Of a DNA stretch of 64,000 nucleotides, positions 1 through 7,654 are shown piece by piece. The notes below the pieces were generated by a model. That model worked only from the letters and a program-made list of their open reading frames with translations, was not told the origin of the DNA and made no database searches. How positions within the stretch are numbered: position 1 is the first letter of the stretch; every line of letters begins with the position of its first letter. The stretch lies in assembly GCA_963797835.1 (NCBI GenBank), contig CAWCRN010000024.1, positions 248,001 through 312,000 of the forward strand, read 5' to 3'. The DNA comes from JBDTSW01 sp963797835 (GTDB taxonomy: Bacteria > Actinomycetota > Thermoleophilia > Solirubrobacterales > 70-9). A program made the position numbers and the translations under genes.

Positions 1-42
1 GGCCGCCGAGACGTCCGCTCTCACGCGCGTGAGCAGGCGCAG

Positions 43-282
43 CTAGGCTTGATCGTCCTCGCGTCGCCTCTTGGAGACCCGTCGAGGCAGCGGGATCGGG
101 AATCGCGTCCCGAGCGAGGACGAGTCCCTGCGGTTGAAGTGGCGCGCGTAGCCGCTGGCACGCTCGGGGGAGTCGTAGATCTTCTCGTCACCAGCGCCAC
201 ACCCGCGCTCGCACTCCCAGCGCAGGATCTTTCCCTCGGCACGAAAGCGCCAGCGGTGCCCCAGCAGGCGGCAACCGATCAT
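43..282 (-). CDS. Small conserved CxxxC protein, function unknown
   Basis: A 79-residue basic protein beginning MIGCRLLGHRWRF, with a compact core containing WECERGCG and a region EKIYDSPERASGYARHF. It has Cys near position 4 and a CERGC pair near position 25, which could bind a metal. The reading frame extends 15 codons further upstream to position 327, but the MIGC start is chosen because the upstream segment is Arg/Thr-rich and looks non-conserved. The C-terminus is strongly basic (RRVSKRRRED). It is divergent from the transporter at 365. I recall similar short proteins in other actinobacteria but cannot name a function. Confidence 0.6.
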   Translation of the reverse strand: MIGCRLLGHRWRFRAEGKILRWECERGCGAGDEKIYDSPERASGYARHFNRRDSSSLGTRFPIPLPRRVSKRRREDDQA

Positions 283-364
283 GCGCTGATTGTGGCGCAG
301 CGTGCGTCGGGTTGCCGTGGGAGCCATTCGTTACAAATCAAGCCAGCCGGGTAGACGGGCGACG

Positions 365-2219
365 GTGAGCACGGACGCGAGCATGGGCACGGTCGAGACG
401 CGGATCCCGGCGCGACTCGATCGCCTCCCTTGGTCGCGGTTTCACTGGCTCGTGGTGATCGGCCTCGGGACGGTCTGGATCCTCGACGGCCTCGAGGTGA
501 CGATCGTCGGCTTCATTGCGAGCCGGCTGATCGAGCCGGACAGCGGGATCGAGCTGACCGAGCGCCGACATCGGTCTGGCGGCGGCTCATCTACGTCGCC
601 GGCGCCTGCCTCGGGGCGCTCTTCTTCGGCCAGCTCACCGACCGCTTCGGTCGCAAGAAGCTGTTCATGATCACGCTCGGCGTCTATCTCGTCGCCACGG
701 TCGCGACGGCTTTCTCGCTTCGCGCCGTGGTTCTTCCTGCTCGCCCGTTTCTTCACCGGCGCCGGGATCGGCGGCGAGTACGCGGCGATCAACTCCGCGA
801 TCGACGAGCTGATCCCGGCCCGCGCGCGCGGTCGGGTCGACCTGATCATCAACGGGTCATTCTGGCTCGGTTCGGCCGGCGGCGCCCTGCTCTCGCTGGT
901 GTTCTTGAACGAGGCGATCTTCGCCGCCGACATCGGCTGGCGGGTCGCGTTCGGGCTGGGCGCGGTGCTCGGCCTCGGCGATCCTGTTCATCCGCCGCAA
1001 CGTGCCCGAGAGCCCGCGATGGCTGTTCATCCACGGTCGCGAGGAGGAGGCAGAGCGGATCGTCGACGAGATCGAGGCGCGAGATCCAGGAGGAGACCGG
1101 GCGAGAAGCTCTCCGAGGAGCCGGGCGACGCGATCACCGTCGAACAGCGCAAGACGGTCCCGTTCCGGGTGATCGGCCGGACCGCGTTCAAGACGTACCC
1201 GAAGCGAGGGATCCTCGGCCTCTCGCTGTTCGTGGGTCAGGCCTTCATCTACAACGCTGTCGTCTTCACCCTCGGCCTTACCCTGACCACCTACCTGGGG
1301 GTCGGAGTCGGGCAAGGTCGGGATCTTCTACGCCGTCTTCGCGATCGGCAACTTCCTCGGCCCGCTGCTCCTCGGGCGGCTGTTCGACACCGTCGGCCGG
1401 CGGCCGATGATCGCCGGCACCTATCTCGCCAGCGCCGTCCTGCTGGTCATTGTCGCGCTGCTCTTCAACAGCGAGAGCTTCAGCGACTGGGGCTTCGTGG
1501 CGGCGCTCGCGGCGACGTTTTTCTTCGCCTCGGCGGGCGCAAGCTCGGCCTACCTGACCGTCAGCGAGATCTTCCCCATGGAGGTCCGGGCGCTGGCGAT
1601 CGCCTTCTTCTACGCGATCGGCACCGCGATCGGCGGCATCACGGGGCCGCTGATCTTCGAGCGCCTCGCCTCGACCGGAGATCCCTCCCAGGTGATGATC
1701 GGGTTCCTGATCGGTGCCGCCGTGATGGCGATCGGCGGCATCGCCGAGATCATCCTCGGCGTCCGCGCCGAACAGCGAAGCCTGGAGGACATCGCGGCCC
1801 CGCTGACGGCCGTCGGGGAGGACGAGGAGGCTCGACCCGCCGAGGGAGCGCCCAGCGAACAGGAGGAACGCGCCGAGCGCAGGCGCCGCCGGCAGGCGCA
1901 GGAGCGCGCCGGGTGGAGGCGCTACCGACCCGGGCCGGGCAGCGCAAGCTGGTCGCCATTCAGCACCTGGCCGCCCGAGGCGGACCTCGCCTCGCTCGAC
2001 CGCGAGGTCGCGATCATCACAGACGCACTCCGGGAGCAGGGTCCGACCGAGCGCCGCGAGCTCGTCCGGCTAACCGGCGCGCGCTACTGGGGCCCGGGCC
2101 GATTCAGCTTGGCGCTGCGCGAGGCCGTTAGCGACGGCGCCGTCCGGCGCGCCGGCCGAAACACCTACGAGCCGGCTCGGGAGCCTGAGCGCACCGGCAC
2201 CGAGGGTCCCAGCAACTAG
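365..2219 (+). CDS. MFS transporter with C-terminal winged-helix-like tail (frame-broken)
   Basis: A major facilitator superfamily permease of the metabolite:H+ symporter/sugar-porter kind, expected in the inner membrane. The start GTG at 365 (or ATG at 383) gives TRIPARLDRLPWSRFHW, then TM1 with WILDGLEVTIVG. The MFS loop signature GQLTDRFGRKKLF lies between TM2 and TM3, and the second-half signature GRLFDTVGRRPM near 1390. The frame is lost about seven times, near 562, 582, 722, 977, 1077, 1102 and 1313. Removing one base at each restores continuous MFS sequence, so these are +1 insertions. After the last TM a cytoplasmic tail (about 1800-2200) holds a domain resembling a winged helix: ITDALREQGPTERRELVRL then a GARYWGPGRFS block. 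It is either a decayed gene or an accurate gene with sequence errors; the substrate is unknown. Confidence 0.75.
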
Positions 2220-2285
2220 AGTCGCTCGGCCATACCCGGTCGCCTCGGTTAGCCCAGTGCCAGCGCCCCTTCTTGTCCGGAGCAG

Positions 2286-2381
2286 CTATTCGGTAGCCGT
2301 GAACCGCAGCTCGGCGGCCTCACCGGTCTGCGAATCGGCGACGGCGATCAGCCCGTAGCTAGTGCGTGCTGGGCAGTACAC
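2286..2381 (-). pseudogene. Possible gene remnant or 31-residue ORF
   Basis: On the minus strand a GTG-started reading frame encodes a sequence including SYGLIAVADSQTGEAAELRF and ends ATE-stop. It reads like the C-terminal beta strands of a larger protein rather than random frame, but nothing upstream continues it. The rest of the 2220-2573 interval shows no convincing gene, only a strong hairpin at 2430-2462. It could be a small secreted peptide gene or a decayed tail; confidence is low. Confidence 0.2.
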
Positions 2382-2429
2382 GCCGCAAAGGCATGGACGA
2401 ACGGGATGTTCGCTTTCGTCCCAAGCGCA

Positions 2430-2462
2430 CCGAAGCCCTGACGTGTTTCGTCAGGGCTTCGG
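2430..2462 (-). terminator. 14-bp perfect hairpin downstream of histone-tail cassette
   Basis: CCGAAGCCCTGACG and its exact reverse complement flank a 5-nt loop (TGTTT on the plus strand). It lies about 110 bp past the stop of the last gene in the 4310-2574 minus-strand cassette. There is no U-tract after it, so it may be a Rho-assisted or stabilising hairpin rather than a classical intrinsic terminator. Confidence 0.6.
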
Positions 2463-2573
2463 GCTGAGCGCCTACGGGCCCCGGCGGCGCGGCAACCGGC
2501 CAACGGAGGAGGACGGAGCGGCGGGGGAGCCCAGCTCCCCAGCCAGGGAGTAAGGGACGCGCAGGCTGGGTGG

Positions 2574-3104
2574 CTAGCCGTTCTTCTTGCGCGTCTTCTC
2601 GACGGCGGCGGCGATATCCGCCGCCTGTTGGCCGTAGGCGCTGACTCGCTCGGCTGCCTCCTTGACAGTGTCGAGGTCGAGCCTCGGCGCGCCCTTGGGC
2701 ATCGAGAGGTTGCCCATGCGCTTTAGCGGGTTCCTCGACTTGCCGGCCCCAGCTCGGCTCTTGAGCGCCGCGCCGGCCGCGGCCCCCGCGAGCGCCGTGC
2801 CTCCGGCGATCAGCGGCACCTTGGCCTTCGACGCGGCGTCGACAACGGCCTGCCCTGCGGCCTTGGTCTTGTCGACGGCCGTCTCCTGGATCGACTGGGA
2901 GCCGTTTCGGCTCTGCGGAGCGGCCCGCTTGCTCGACTTGGACCGCCTGGTCGAGCTACCTGCCCGACTGCCGTTCGAGCTGGCTCGCTTCGGACTGGCC
3001 CGCTTCGATGAGCTCTTGGTCGAGTTCGGGGCCTTCGCCTTCGAGCCGCTACGAGTCGTGGCCGTCTTTTTTCGTGACTTGGTCTGACCTGTGGTCTGCG
3101 CCAT
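2574..3104 (-). CDS. Histone-H1-like tail protein with hydrophobic glycine-zipper segment
   Basis: 176 residues. Residues 1-70 are almost only Lys, Arg, Ser, Thr, Ala and Gly (KSSSKRASPKRASSNG and similar), like the DNA-binding tails of bacterial H1-type proteins. A hydrophobic GGTALAGAAAGAALKSRAG stretch near 100-120 could be a membrane or glycine-zipper helix. The C-terminal 50 residues form an amphipathic helix (DLDTVKEAAERVSAYGQQAA). It shares this three-part plan with the protein at 3840-4310 and is the last gene of a three-gene operon (23-bp gap). The start ATG is preceded by GGGAG. A nucleoid or envelope-anchored DNA-binding role is inference; no catalytic motif is visible. Confidence 0.7.
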   Translation of the reverse strand: MAQTTGQTKSRKKTATTRSGSKAKAPNSTKSSSKRASPKRASSNGSRAGSSTRRSKSSKRAAPQSRNGSQSIQETAVDKTKAAGQAVVDAASKAKVPLIAGGTALAGAAAGAALKSRAGAGKSRNPLKRMGNLSMPKGAPRLDLDTVKEAAERVSAYGQQAADIAAAVEKTRKKNG

Positions 3105-3127
3105 TGTGTCTCCCTCTCGGTTCGATC

Positions 3128-3817
3128 TCAGCCGCGCTTGGCACGGCTGTTGGAAGCCTTCGTCCGCTTGGTCGACGGCGCGCCAGACTTCCTGGGTGCC
3201 GATGCCCTGCGGGTCCGCCCCGAGCCCTTCGAGGTACGCAGGTCGGCGTCTCCCTCGATCTCGGAGACCGGGATCTCATCGTGGGCGAAATCGGTGGCGA
3301 GCTGGGGTAGCAGCTCGCTGAGAAACTGCGCCATCCTCTCCTCGTCGCGGCGGATGTCGCGAGCCAGCTTCGCGGTCTGCTTGTCGCCGACGGAGGTAGC
3401 GAGGGCGTCGATGACGGTGTACGTCGCGATCTCCTCGGCCTCCTCGCGGTACTGCACCCTGGCGTTGTGAAGCATCTTGCCCTGCTCGCCCTCGCCCCGC
3501 GCGACGTGCAGCGGACCCTGCGCCGCGGCCTTGGCCTTGCCGACCACGCCCTGGATGCTCTGCGCTGCCTTGGTCGCGCCCTCCGGGCCTGGCACCGAGA
3601 CCGTCTCCGCCGTGCCTCCGAGGCCCTTGATGCGCTTGGCGACCGCAGACGCATGAGACTTGGTCTCCTTCAGATGCCTGCGAAGGCCCTTCTCGTAGTC
3701 GTCCCTGGTGGTCACCTCGAGATGCGACTGCAGAGCCGTCTCGAGCTGGCGCTCCTTCGCATAAGCACCGTTCAGCAGTTCGACGAGCTTCTCGTCCCTC
3801 TTCGTTGTCGTGGTCAT
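3128..3817 (-). CDS. DUF892/YciF-type ferritin-like protein with basic C-terminal tail
   Basis: 229 residues. Residues 1-165 form the four-helix ferritin-like fold of the DUF892 (YciE/YciF) stress family. Helix 1 has LLNGAYAKERQLETAL, helix 2 HLKETKSHASAVAKR, helix 3 the metal-ligand-like REEAEEIATYTVI, and helix 4 DIRRDEERMAQFLSEL. The family is linked to osmotic and general stress, usually with a dinuclear metal site. Unusually, residues 185-229 are a disordered Lys/Arg/Ser tail (KSGAPSTKRTKASNSRAKRG) resembling the tails of both neighbours. It is the middle gene of the cassette, with 22-23 bp gaps. A tail that tethers a ferritin-like protein to DNA recalls Dps, but this is inference. Confidence 0.8.
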   Translation of the reverse strand: MTTTTKRDEKLVELLNGAYAKERQLETALQSHLEVTTRDDYEKGLRRHLKETKSHASAVAKRIKGLGGTAETVSVPGPEGATKAAQSIQGVVGKAKAAAQGPLHVARGEGEQGKMLHNARVQYREEAEEIATYTVIDALATSVGDKQTAKLARDIRRDEERMAQFLSELLPQLATDFAHDEIPVSEIEGDADLRTSKGSGRTRRASAPRKSGAPSTKRTKASNSRAKRG

Positions 3818-3839
3818 CGGGTCCTTTCGGTCTCGCGGG

Positions 3840-4310
3840 TCACTTCTGGCCCCGGGAGGTCAAGCCCTGGAGGACGACCTCGATCGGGGAACGCTTGTGG
3901 GTATTCGCTACGCCCTCGCGCACGAGCCTGACCTCAGTCGCGAGGTCGCCTATGCGCTCCCCGAAGCTCCCCACATGCTTGGCCGCGTCAGCCAAATTCT
4001 TGGAGGCCGTCTGCGCGGGGGCCGCAGTCGGGAGCTTCACGCCGAGGACTTTCCTGGGCCCCTTCCGGGCCAGCACGACTCCGCCGGCAAGGCCCGCCAG
4101 CGCTGCTCCTCCGGCGATCGCAGACGTCTTGAGCGTGCCGGCGACGTCCTTCGGCGTGCTCCCACTGGGCGAACTGCGCGGGTTCGCGCGGGCGTTCGCC
4201 GTGGAAGAGGTGCGCTTCTTCGCTGAAGCGTTACGGTTGGGCGAAGTTCGCTTCTTGGTTGAGGTCCGGCCGTTGGATCGACCTGATCCCCTCTTGGTCT
4301 GCTGGGCGAT
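3840..4310 (-). CDS. Histone-H1-like tail protein, paralogue, apparent AUC start
   Basis: 156 residues if started at ATC 4310-4308, which reads IAQQTKRGSGRSNGRTSTKK and aligns with the MAQTTGQTKSRKK start of the cassette's third gene. GGAGG sits exactly 6 nt upstream of this ATC. The only in-frame conventional start is a TTG at 4361 with no Shine-Dalgarno sequence. The protein has a Lys/Arg/Ser N-terminal tail, a glycine-rich hydrophobic segment (AIAGGAALAGLAGGVVLARK, about 85-105) and an amphipathic C-terminus. It is the first gene of the operon with the ferritin-like protein. Function inferred as nucleoid- or membrane-associated. Confidence 0.7.
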   Translation of the reverse strand: MAQQTKRGSGRSNGRTSTKKRTSPNRNASAKKRTSSTANARANPRSSPSGSTPKDVAGTLKTSAIAGGAALAGLAGGVVLARKGPRKVLGVKLPTAAPAQTASKNLADAAKHVGSFGERIGDLATEVRLVREGVANTHKRSPIEVVLQGLTSRGQK

Positions 4311-4316
4311 GACGAT

Positions 4317-4321
4317 CCTCC
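4317..4321 (-). promoter_or_regulatory. Shine-Dalgarno GGAGG placing an AUC start at 4310
   Basis: GGAGG on the minus strand is separated by 6 nt from ATC 4310-4308. The spacing is ideal for initiation there and poor for the TTG at 4361, which lies upstream of the site. It is the same geometry as at 48636-48647. Confidence 0.6.
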
Positions 4322-4354
4322 GTAACGTGGGCTCCCCCGTAGACGCGCCTACCC

Positions 4355-4369
4355 ACCGCAAATTGCGGT
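4355..4369. promoter_or_regulatory. Perfect inverted repeat, possible operator of the histone-tail cassette
   Basis: ACCGCAA-A-TTGCGGT is a 7-bp perfect inverted repeat with a one-base centre, about 45 bp upstream of the apparent start of the cassette's first gene. Position and symmetry suit a dimeric repressor or activator. No matching regulator is nearby. Confidence 0.4.
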
Positions 4370-4548
4370 AAACGGAAGCCGGTCAGAAACGATGCCTCAG
4401 AGTGTCCGGGCGTATCGCGATGACGCCCCAGGCTCATGCGACCCGCGCCCCCTGGTCCCGCCTGTGGGCGGCCCCCTCCCCCTGTGCCCGTTCACTCGGT
4501 CTCCCAGCAACTTGCCTAGGAGGGTCTAGCGAAACTGCTAAGCGGAAG

Positions 4549-4752
4549 TCATTTCAGTAGCTCTCGCAGCTGGGAGATAGGCAGGTCATCCGGAATGAGA
4601 CCCCTCCCCCGGCAGGTGCGGCACTTCTTCGACTTGTCGCCCACGATCTTGCCCGCTTTTACCCGCTGGATGTAGCCCAGGCCCCCGCACTCTTGACACG
4701 GCACCTTGACGGAGACCGTTAGCTCTCTTGAGGAATGCTCCCCGCTCTCCAT
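4549..4752 (-). CDS. DnaJ-type zinc-finger small protein
   Basis: 67 residues with two CxxCxGxG-like repeats, CQECGGLGYI near 19-28 and CRTCRGRGLI near 43-52, as in the cysteine-rich zinc domain of DnaJ. There is no J domain or substrate-binding domain, so this is a stand-alone rubredoxin-like zinc centre. Such minimal proteins exist in many bacteria without a known role; chaperone or RNA-related binding would be a guess. It is preceded on the same strand by the DUF5679 protein, but an integrase remnant lies between them. Confidence 0.75.
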   Translation of the reverse strand: MESGEHSSRELTVSVKVPCQECGGLGYIQRVKAGKIVGDKSKKCRTCRGRGLIPDDLPISQLRELLK

Positions 4753-4813
4753 CTCAGGAGCAAAGGTAGCCGCTAGGGCGCGATGGGCACGGCCTGAGCC
4801 TTAGGCTGCGAGC

Positions 4814-4960
4814 CTCGGGCATTCCAGCATTGCCACCACGCTCGATAGCTACGAGCATTTGATGCCCGGCTCGGAGGGTGCGGCGGCGAGCCTGCTCGAC
4901 GCCTATCTCAGCGCCGAGCGGCGGCGGGCCGAGGAGGCCGCGCGCGCGGCGCGGAGCTAA
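4814..4960 (+). pseudogene. Tyrosine recombinase (phage/XerC-type integrase) C-terminal remnant
   Basis: An open stretch reading LGHSSIATTLDSYEHLMPGS and then a Leu/Ala-rich tail ending RAARS-stop. LGHSS-I--TLD-Y-HL is the strongly conserved C-terminal block of tyrosine integrases, containing the last catalytic His and the nucleophilic Tyr (in DSYEHL). Everything upstream of this block is missing: no Arg-Lys-His-Arg portion can be found between 4753 and 4814. This is therefore the scar of a lost integrative element. A short tandem repeat follows the stop codon, as might mark an attachment junction. Confidence 0.8.
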
Positions 4961-4972
4961 CCGAAACGCCGA

Positions 4973-5004
4973 CTGGCGCACCAGCTGGCGCACCAGTGGC
5001 GCAC
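4973..5004. repeat. 12-bp tandem repeat beside the integrase remnant
   Basis: CTGGCGCACCAG occurs at 4973-4984 and again immediately at 4985-4996, followed by a partial TGGCGCAC at 4997-5004. Each unit is itself partly palindromic (CTGG...CCAG). Its place just after the integrase stop suggests arm- or core-type recombinase sites of the lost element; this is inference. Confidence 0.6.
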
Positions 5005-5034
5005 GGCCTATGAAAACCGCATGCCTATGCGGGA

Positions 5035-5184
5035 TTACGCCTCCAGCTTGCCGATCTTGAAGATCTTGGTCCCGCAGTCGGGGCAGGTGCCCTGAATCGC
5101 CGGGCGACCGTTCTTCATGGTCACCTGCTGTGGGTCCTTGATCTCGACCTTCTTCCGTTCCTTCACGCAGTAGCCCTCGGGCAT
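5035..5184 (-). CDS. DUF5679-type small zinc-ribbon protein
   Basis: A 49-residue protein: MPEGYCVKERKKVEIK, then DPQQVTMKNGRPAIQG, then TCPDCGTKIFKIGK. The middle and end match the DUF5679 family, in which two Cys pairs bind zinc. The second pair (TCPDC) is intact, but the first, normally CVKC, is CVKE here, so one ligand is missing or replaced by Glu. GAGGAG lies about 12 nt upstream of the ATG. Function in the family is unknown. Confidence 0.8.
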   Translation of the reverse strand: MPEGYCVKERKKVEIKDPQQVTMKNGRPAIQGTCPDCGTKIFKIGKLEA

Positions 5185-5396
5185 TTGCACGCACTCCTCT
5201 CGGTGCTCGGTGACTGAACCCTAGATGGCCAAACCCCGGCCATCGCAGGCGACCGTAGAGCCTGCGGCGGACGCACGCAAGCGTGAGTGGTGCGGATTCG
5301 CACAAGCGGTCCACGTTTGGCTTCCGTGCCTGGCCGAGCGCGCGCCGCGCTCGGCCGCCGCCATGGGTGACGACGAAGGCCCGTTTGAAGCCCTGG

Positions 5397-5954
5397 CTAC
5401 GGCGAGACGCCGCCGGTGCCGCCGTCCGAGGAGTCCGTGGAGTCCGTGTTGGACGAGGACGTGTCGATGTTCGAGATCTCGGTGCGCAGGTCGTCGATGT
5501 CGTCCTGAACGACGCTCAGCTCGTCGCTCGTCGTGTCCTGCTGGTCGCGGAGGTCCGCGACCTCGCTCTCGAGGGCGTCGAGCCTGTCGCCGAGCGCCTC
5601 GACCTCGTCGGTGGCGGCCTCCGACGCCTGCTCCTCCACCAGCCCCAGTTCGTCGCGGAGGGCGTCGAGGTCGCCCTTGGTCGCCGAGTCCTCCTGGAGC
5701 TGCAGGGCGAACACGATCGCCACGGCGGCCGCCGCCAGCGCCAGTACGCAAGCGGCCGCGAAGGCGTAGGTGCGGACTCCCAGCTTGCGGTCGACCTGCG
5801 CGATCCAGGCGCGAAGACCGTCGATCCGCTCGTGCGGGTCGGTCGCGTGCGTGGCGATCCCGGCCTGCTCGGCCGTCTTGGGGCCGGGCTGGTCGGGCTG
5901 CTCCTGCTCCCCCGTGTCGGGGTTGAACGGCTCCTTGGGCGGGGTGGCTTCCAC
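5397..5954 (-). CDS. Single-pass membrane protein with periplasmic coiled coil
   Basis: 185 residues. The N-terminal 40 residues are Pro/Glu/Gln-rich and cytoplasmic. One TM helix follows at about 64-84 (FAAACVLALAAAAVAIVFAL). Residues 85-160 then show a heptad pattern rich in Asp, Glu and Leu (DALRDELGLVEEQ, ALGDRLDALESEVADLRDQQ), predicting a coiled coil. The end is Ser/Thr/Asp/Gly-rich and disordered. There is no catalytic motif. It resembles actinobacterial envelope scaffolds; the function is not recognised. Confidence 0.65.
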   Translation of the reverse strand: MEATPPKEPFNPDTGEQEQPDQPGPKTAEQAGIATHATDPHERIDGLRAWIAQVDRKLGVRTYAFAAACVLALAAAAVAIVFALQLQEDSATKGDLDALRDELGLVEEQASEAATDEVEALGDRLDALESEVADLRDQQDTTSDELSVVQDDIDDLRTEISNIDTSSSNTDSTDSSDGGTGGVSP

Positions 5955-5994
5955 GGCGGGGCAGCGTAGCGGGAGCGGGGCGGGGTGGCGGCGC

Positions 5995-6362
5995 TCAGGC
6001 TTCGGGTGGGCGGCCCTCTGCGACGGTGCCGTCCTCCGGCTCCAGCGGCAGGCCGGCCTCGGCCCAGGCGCTGATGCCCCCGGCCATGTTGTAGGCGTCC
6101 CAGCCGGCCTCCCGGAAGGCCTGTGCGGCCATGCCGGAGCGGTTGCCCCCGCGGCAGTAGAAGACGACGGCCCGGTCCTTCTGGATCGAGCCGGCGGTCG
6201 CGGTCAGCTCGTTCACCTCGACGTGGCGGGCGCCCGCCAGCCGCCCCGCCTCCCACTCGTAGTCCATGCGCACGTCGATCAGCTCGATCTCGCCCGCGTC
6301 GCGCATCTCGGCGACTCGGTCGGGGGAAGCTGGGTCTCGGTGGCCTGTGCCTCGTCGCTCAC
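5995..6362 (-). CDS. Rhodanese-domain sulfurtransferase (frame-broken near N-terminus)
   Basis: A single rhodanese domain of about 120 residues: IELIDVRMDYEWEAGRLAGA contains the usual DVR motif, and VFYCRGGNRSGMAA is the active-site loop with catalytic Cys in CRGGNRS. The GTG start at 6362 gives a short leader (SDEAQATETQLPP). The frame is lost near 6325 in a run of five C on the coding strand; restoring one C joins LPPDRVAEMRDAGEIEL without a break. It is divergent from the thiolase at 6447. Expected to move sulfane sulfur or act in sulfur redox; the substrate is unknown. Confidence 0.8.
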
Positions 6363-6446
6363 GCCCGGAAGGGTAGTTCGCCGCGTGCTCGGCGCGCCGA
6401 CTACTGTTCGCCCCGCTCTTCCCAACACCCCAAGGAGACACCCCAG

Positions 6447-7607
6447 ATGCCTGAAGCCGTGATCGTCGACGCCGTCCGAAGCCCCATCGGGCGCGCATTC
6501 AAGGGCTCGCTCGCCCAGCTGCGCCCGGACGAGACCGCCGCCTACGTCGTCGACCAGCTCCTGGAGCGCAACCCCGACGTCGACCCGGCGCTGATCGAGG
6601 ACGTCTACTGCGGATGCGGCATGCCGCAGGGCCTGCAGGCGTTCAACATCGCCCGGATCATCGTGCTGCTGTCCGAGCAGCTCACCCAGGAGACCACGGG
6701 CACGACGATCTCCCGTTACTGCGCGTCGTCGCTCGACGCGATCCGCCACGCGGCCAATGCGATCAAGAACGGCGAGGGCGACGCATACATCGCGGCCGGC
6801 GTCGAGTGGGTCTCCCGCTACAACGAGCGCACCGAGCCCGCAGGGGCCGCGGACCAGAACTCGAAGCTCCAGGGCAACGACGGCACGCCCAACGCCTATA
6901 TCGAGATGGGCCTCACGGCCGTGAACGTCGCCAACCAGTACGAGGTGTCCCGGGCGGACATGGACAAGTACGCCCAGCGCTCGCAGGAGCTCGCCGTTGC
7001 CTCCCAGGAGGATGGTTTCTTCGACCGGGAGATCGTGCCCGTGGCCGATCACGAGGGCAACGAGGTCGCCAAGGACGACGGCCCGCGCGCCTCATCGACG
7101 CTCGAAAAGCTCGCGGAGCTTCCCGAGGCGTTCGGAGGCGGCGGCATCACCGCCGGCAACTCCTGCCCGCTGAACGACGGCGCCGCCGCGGTGCTGGTCA
7201 TGTCCGACACCAAGGCCAAGGAGCTGGGGCTGACGCCGCGCGCCCGGATCTTGAGCGCCGCGACCTGGGGCAACGAGCCCGAGTACATGGGCGTCGCGCC
7301 GATCGGCGCGATCAAGAAGGTCCTCGACCGCACCGGGATGTCGATGTCCGACATCGGCACCGTCGAGCTCAACGAGGCCTTCGCCGCTCAGGTGATCCCG
7401 ATCATGGACGAGTGCGACATCCCGCTCGAGAAGCTCAACACGCACGGCGGGGCGATCGCCCTGGGCCACCCGTTCGGGATGACCGGCGCCCGGATCATGA
7501 CCACGCTCCTGAACGCGATGGAGACCGACGACCACGAGGTCGGCCTGGAGACGATGTGCGTCGCCGGTGGCCAGGGCGAGGCGATGGTCGTGGAGCGCGT
7601 CGGCTGA
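6447..7607 (+). CDS. Acetyl-CoA C-acyltransferase (thiolase)
   Basis: 386 residues, normal length for a degradative/biosynthetic thiolase, which condenses or cleaves acyl-CoAs in beta-oxidation or related pathways. The acyl-accepting Cys is in RYCASSLDA (about 92), the catalytic His in GGAIALGHPFG (about 341), and the second Cys in MCVAGGQG (about 371), so all catalytic residues are present. The start ATG is preceded by AAGGAG. Together with the acyl-CoA dehydrogenase (10089-11848), enoyl-CoA hydratase (15837-16762) and 3-hydroxyacyl-CoA-type dehydrogenase (37197-37964), the window holds one of each beta-oxidation step, though not as an operon. Confidence 0.93.
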   Translation: MPEAVIVDAVRSPIGRAFKGSLAQLRPDETAAYVVDQLLERNPDVDPALIEDVYCGCGMPQGLQAFNIARIIVLLSEQLTQETTGTTISRYCASSLDAIRHAANAIKNGEGDAYIAAGVEWVSRYNERTEPAGAADQNSKLQGNDGTPNAYIEMGLTAVNVANQYEVSRADMDKYAQRSQELAVASQEDGFFDREIVPVADHEGNEVAKDDGPRASSTLEKLAELPEAFGGGGITAGNSCPLNDGAAAVLVMSDTKAKELGLTPRARILSAATWGNEPEYMGVAPIGAIKKVLDRTGMSMSDIGTVELNEAFAAQVIPIMDECDIPLEKLNTHGGAIALGHPFGMTGARIMTTLLNAMETDDHEVGLETMCVAGGQGEAMVVERVG

Positions 7608-7654
7608 TGCGGACCGGGGGGCTGCGGTTCGGGCTCACCGCCCGCTGAGCCGCC

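Noticed and set aside
2362..2553. 63-residue plus-strand ORF over the hairpin
   Set aside because: Composition is random Arg/Gly/Ser-rich and it contains the terminator-like hairpin; no start signal.
4973..5004. CRISPR-like tandem repeats
   Set aside because: Units are 12 bp, adjacent with no spacers, and there are no cas genes; better seen as recombinase sites.
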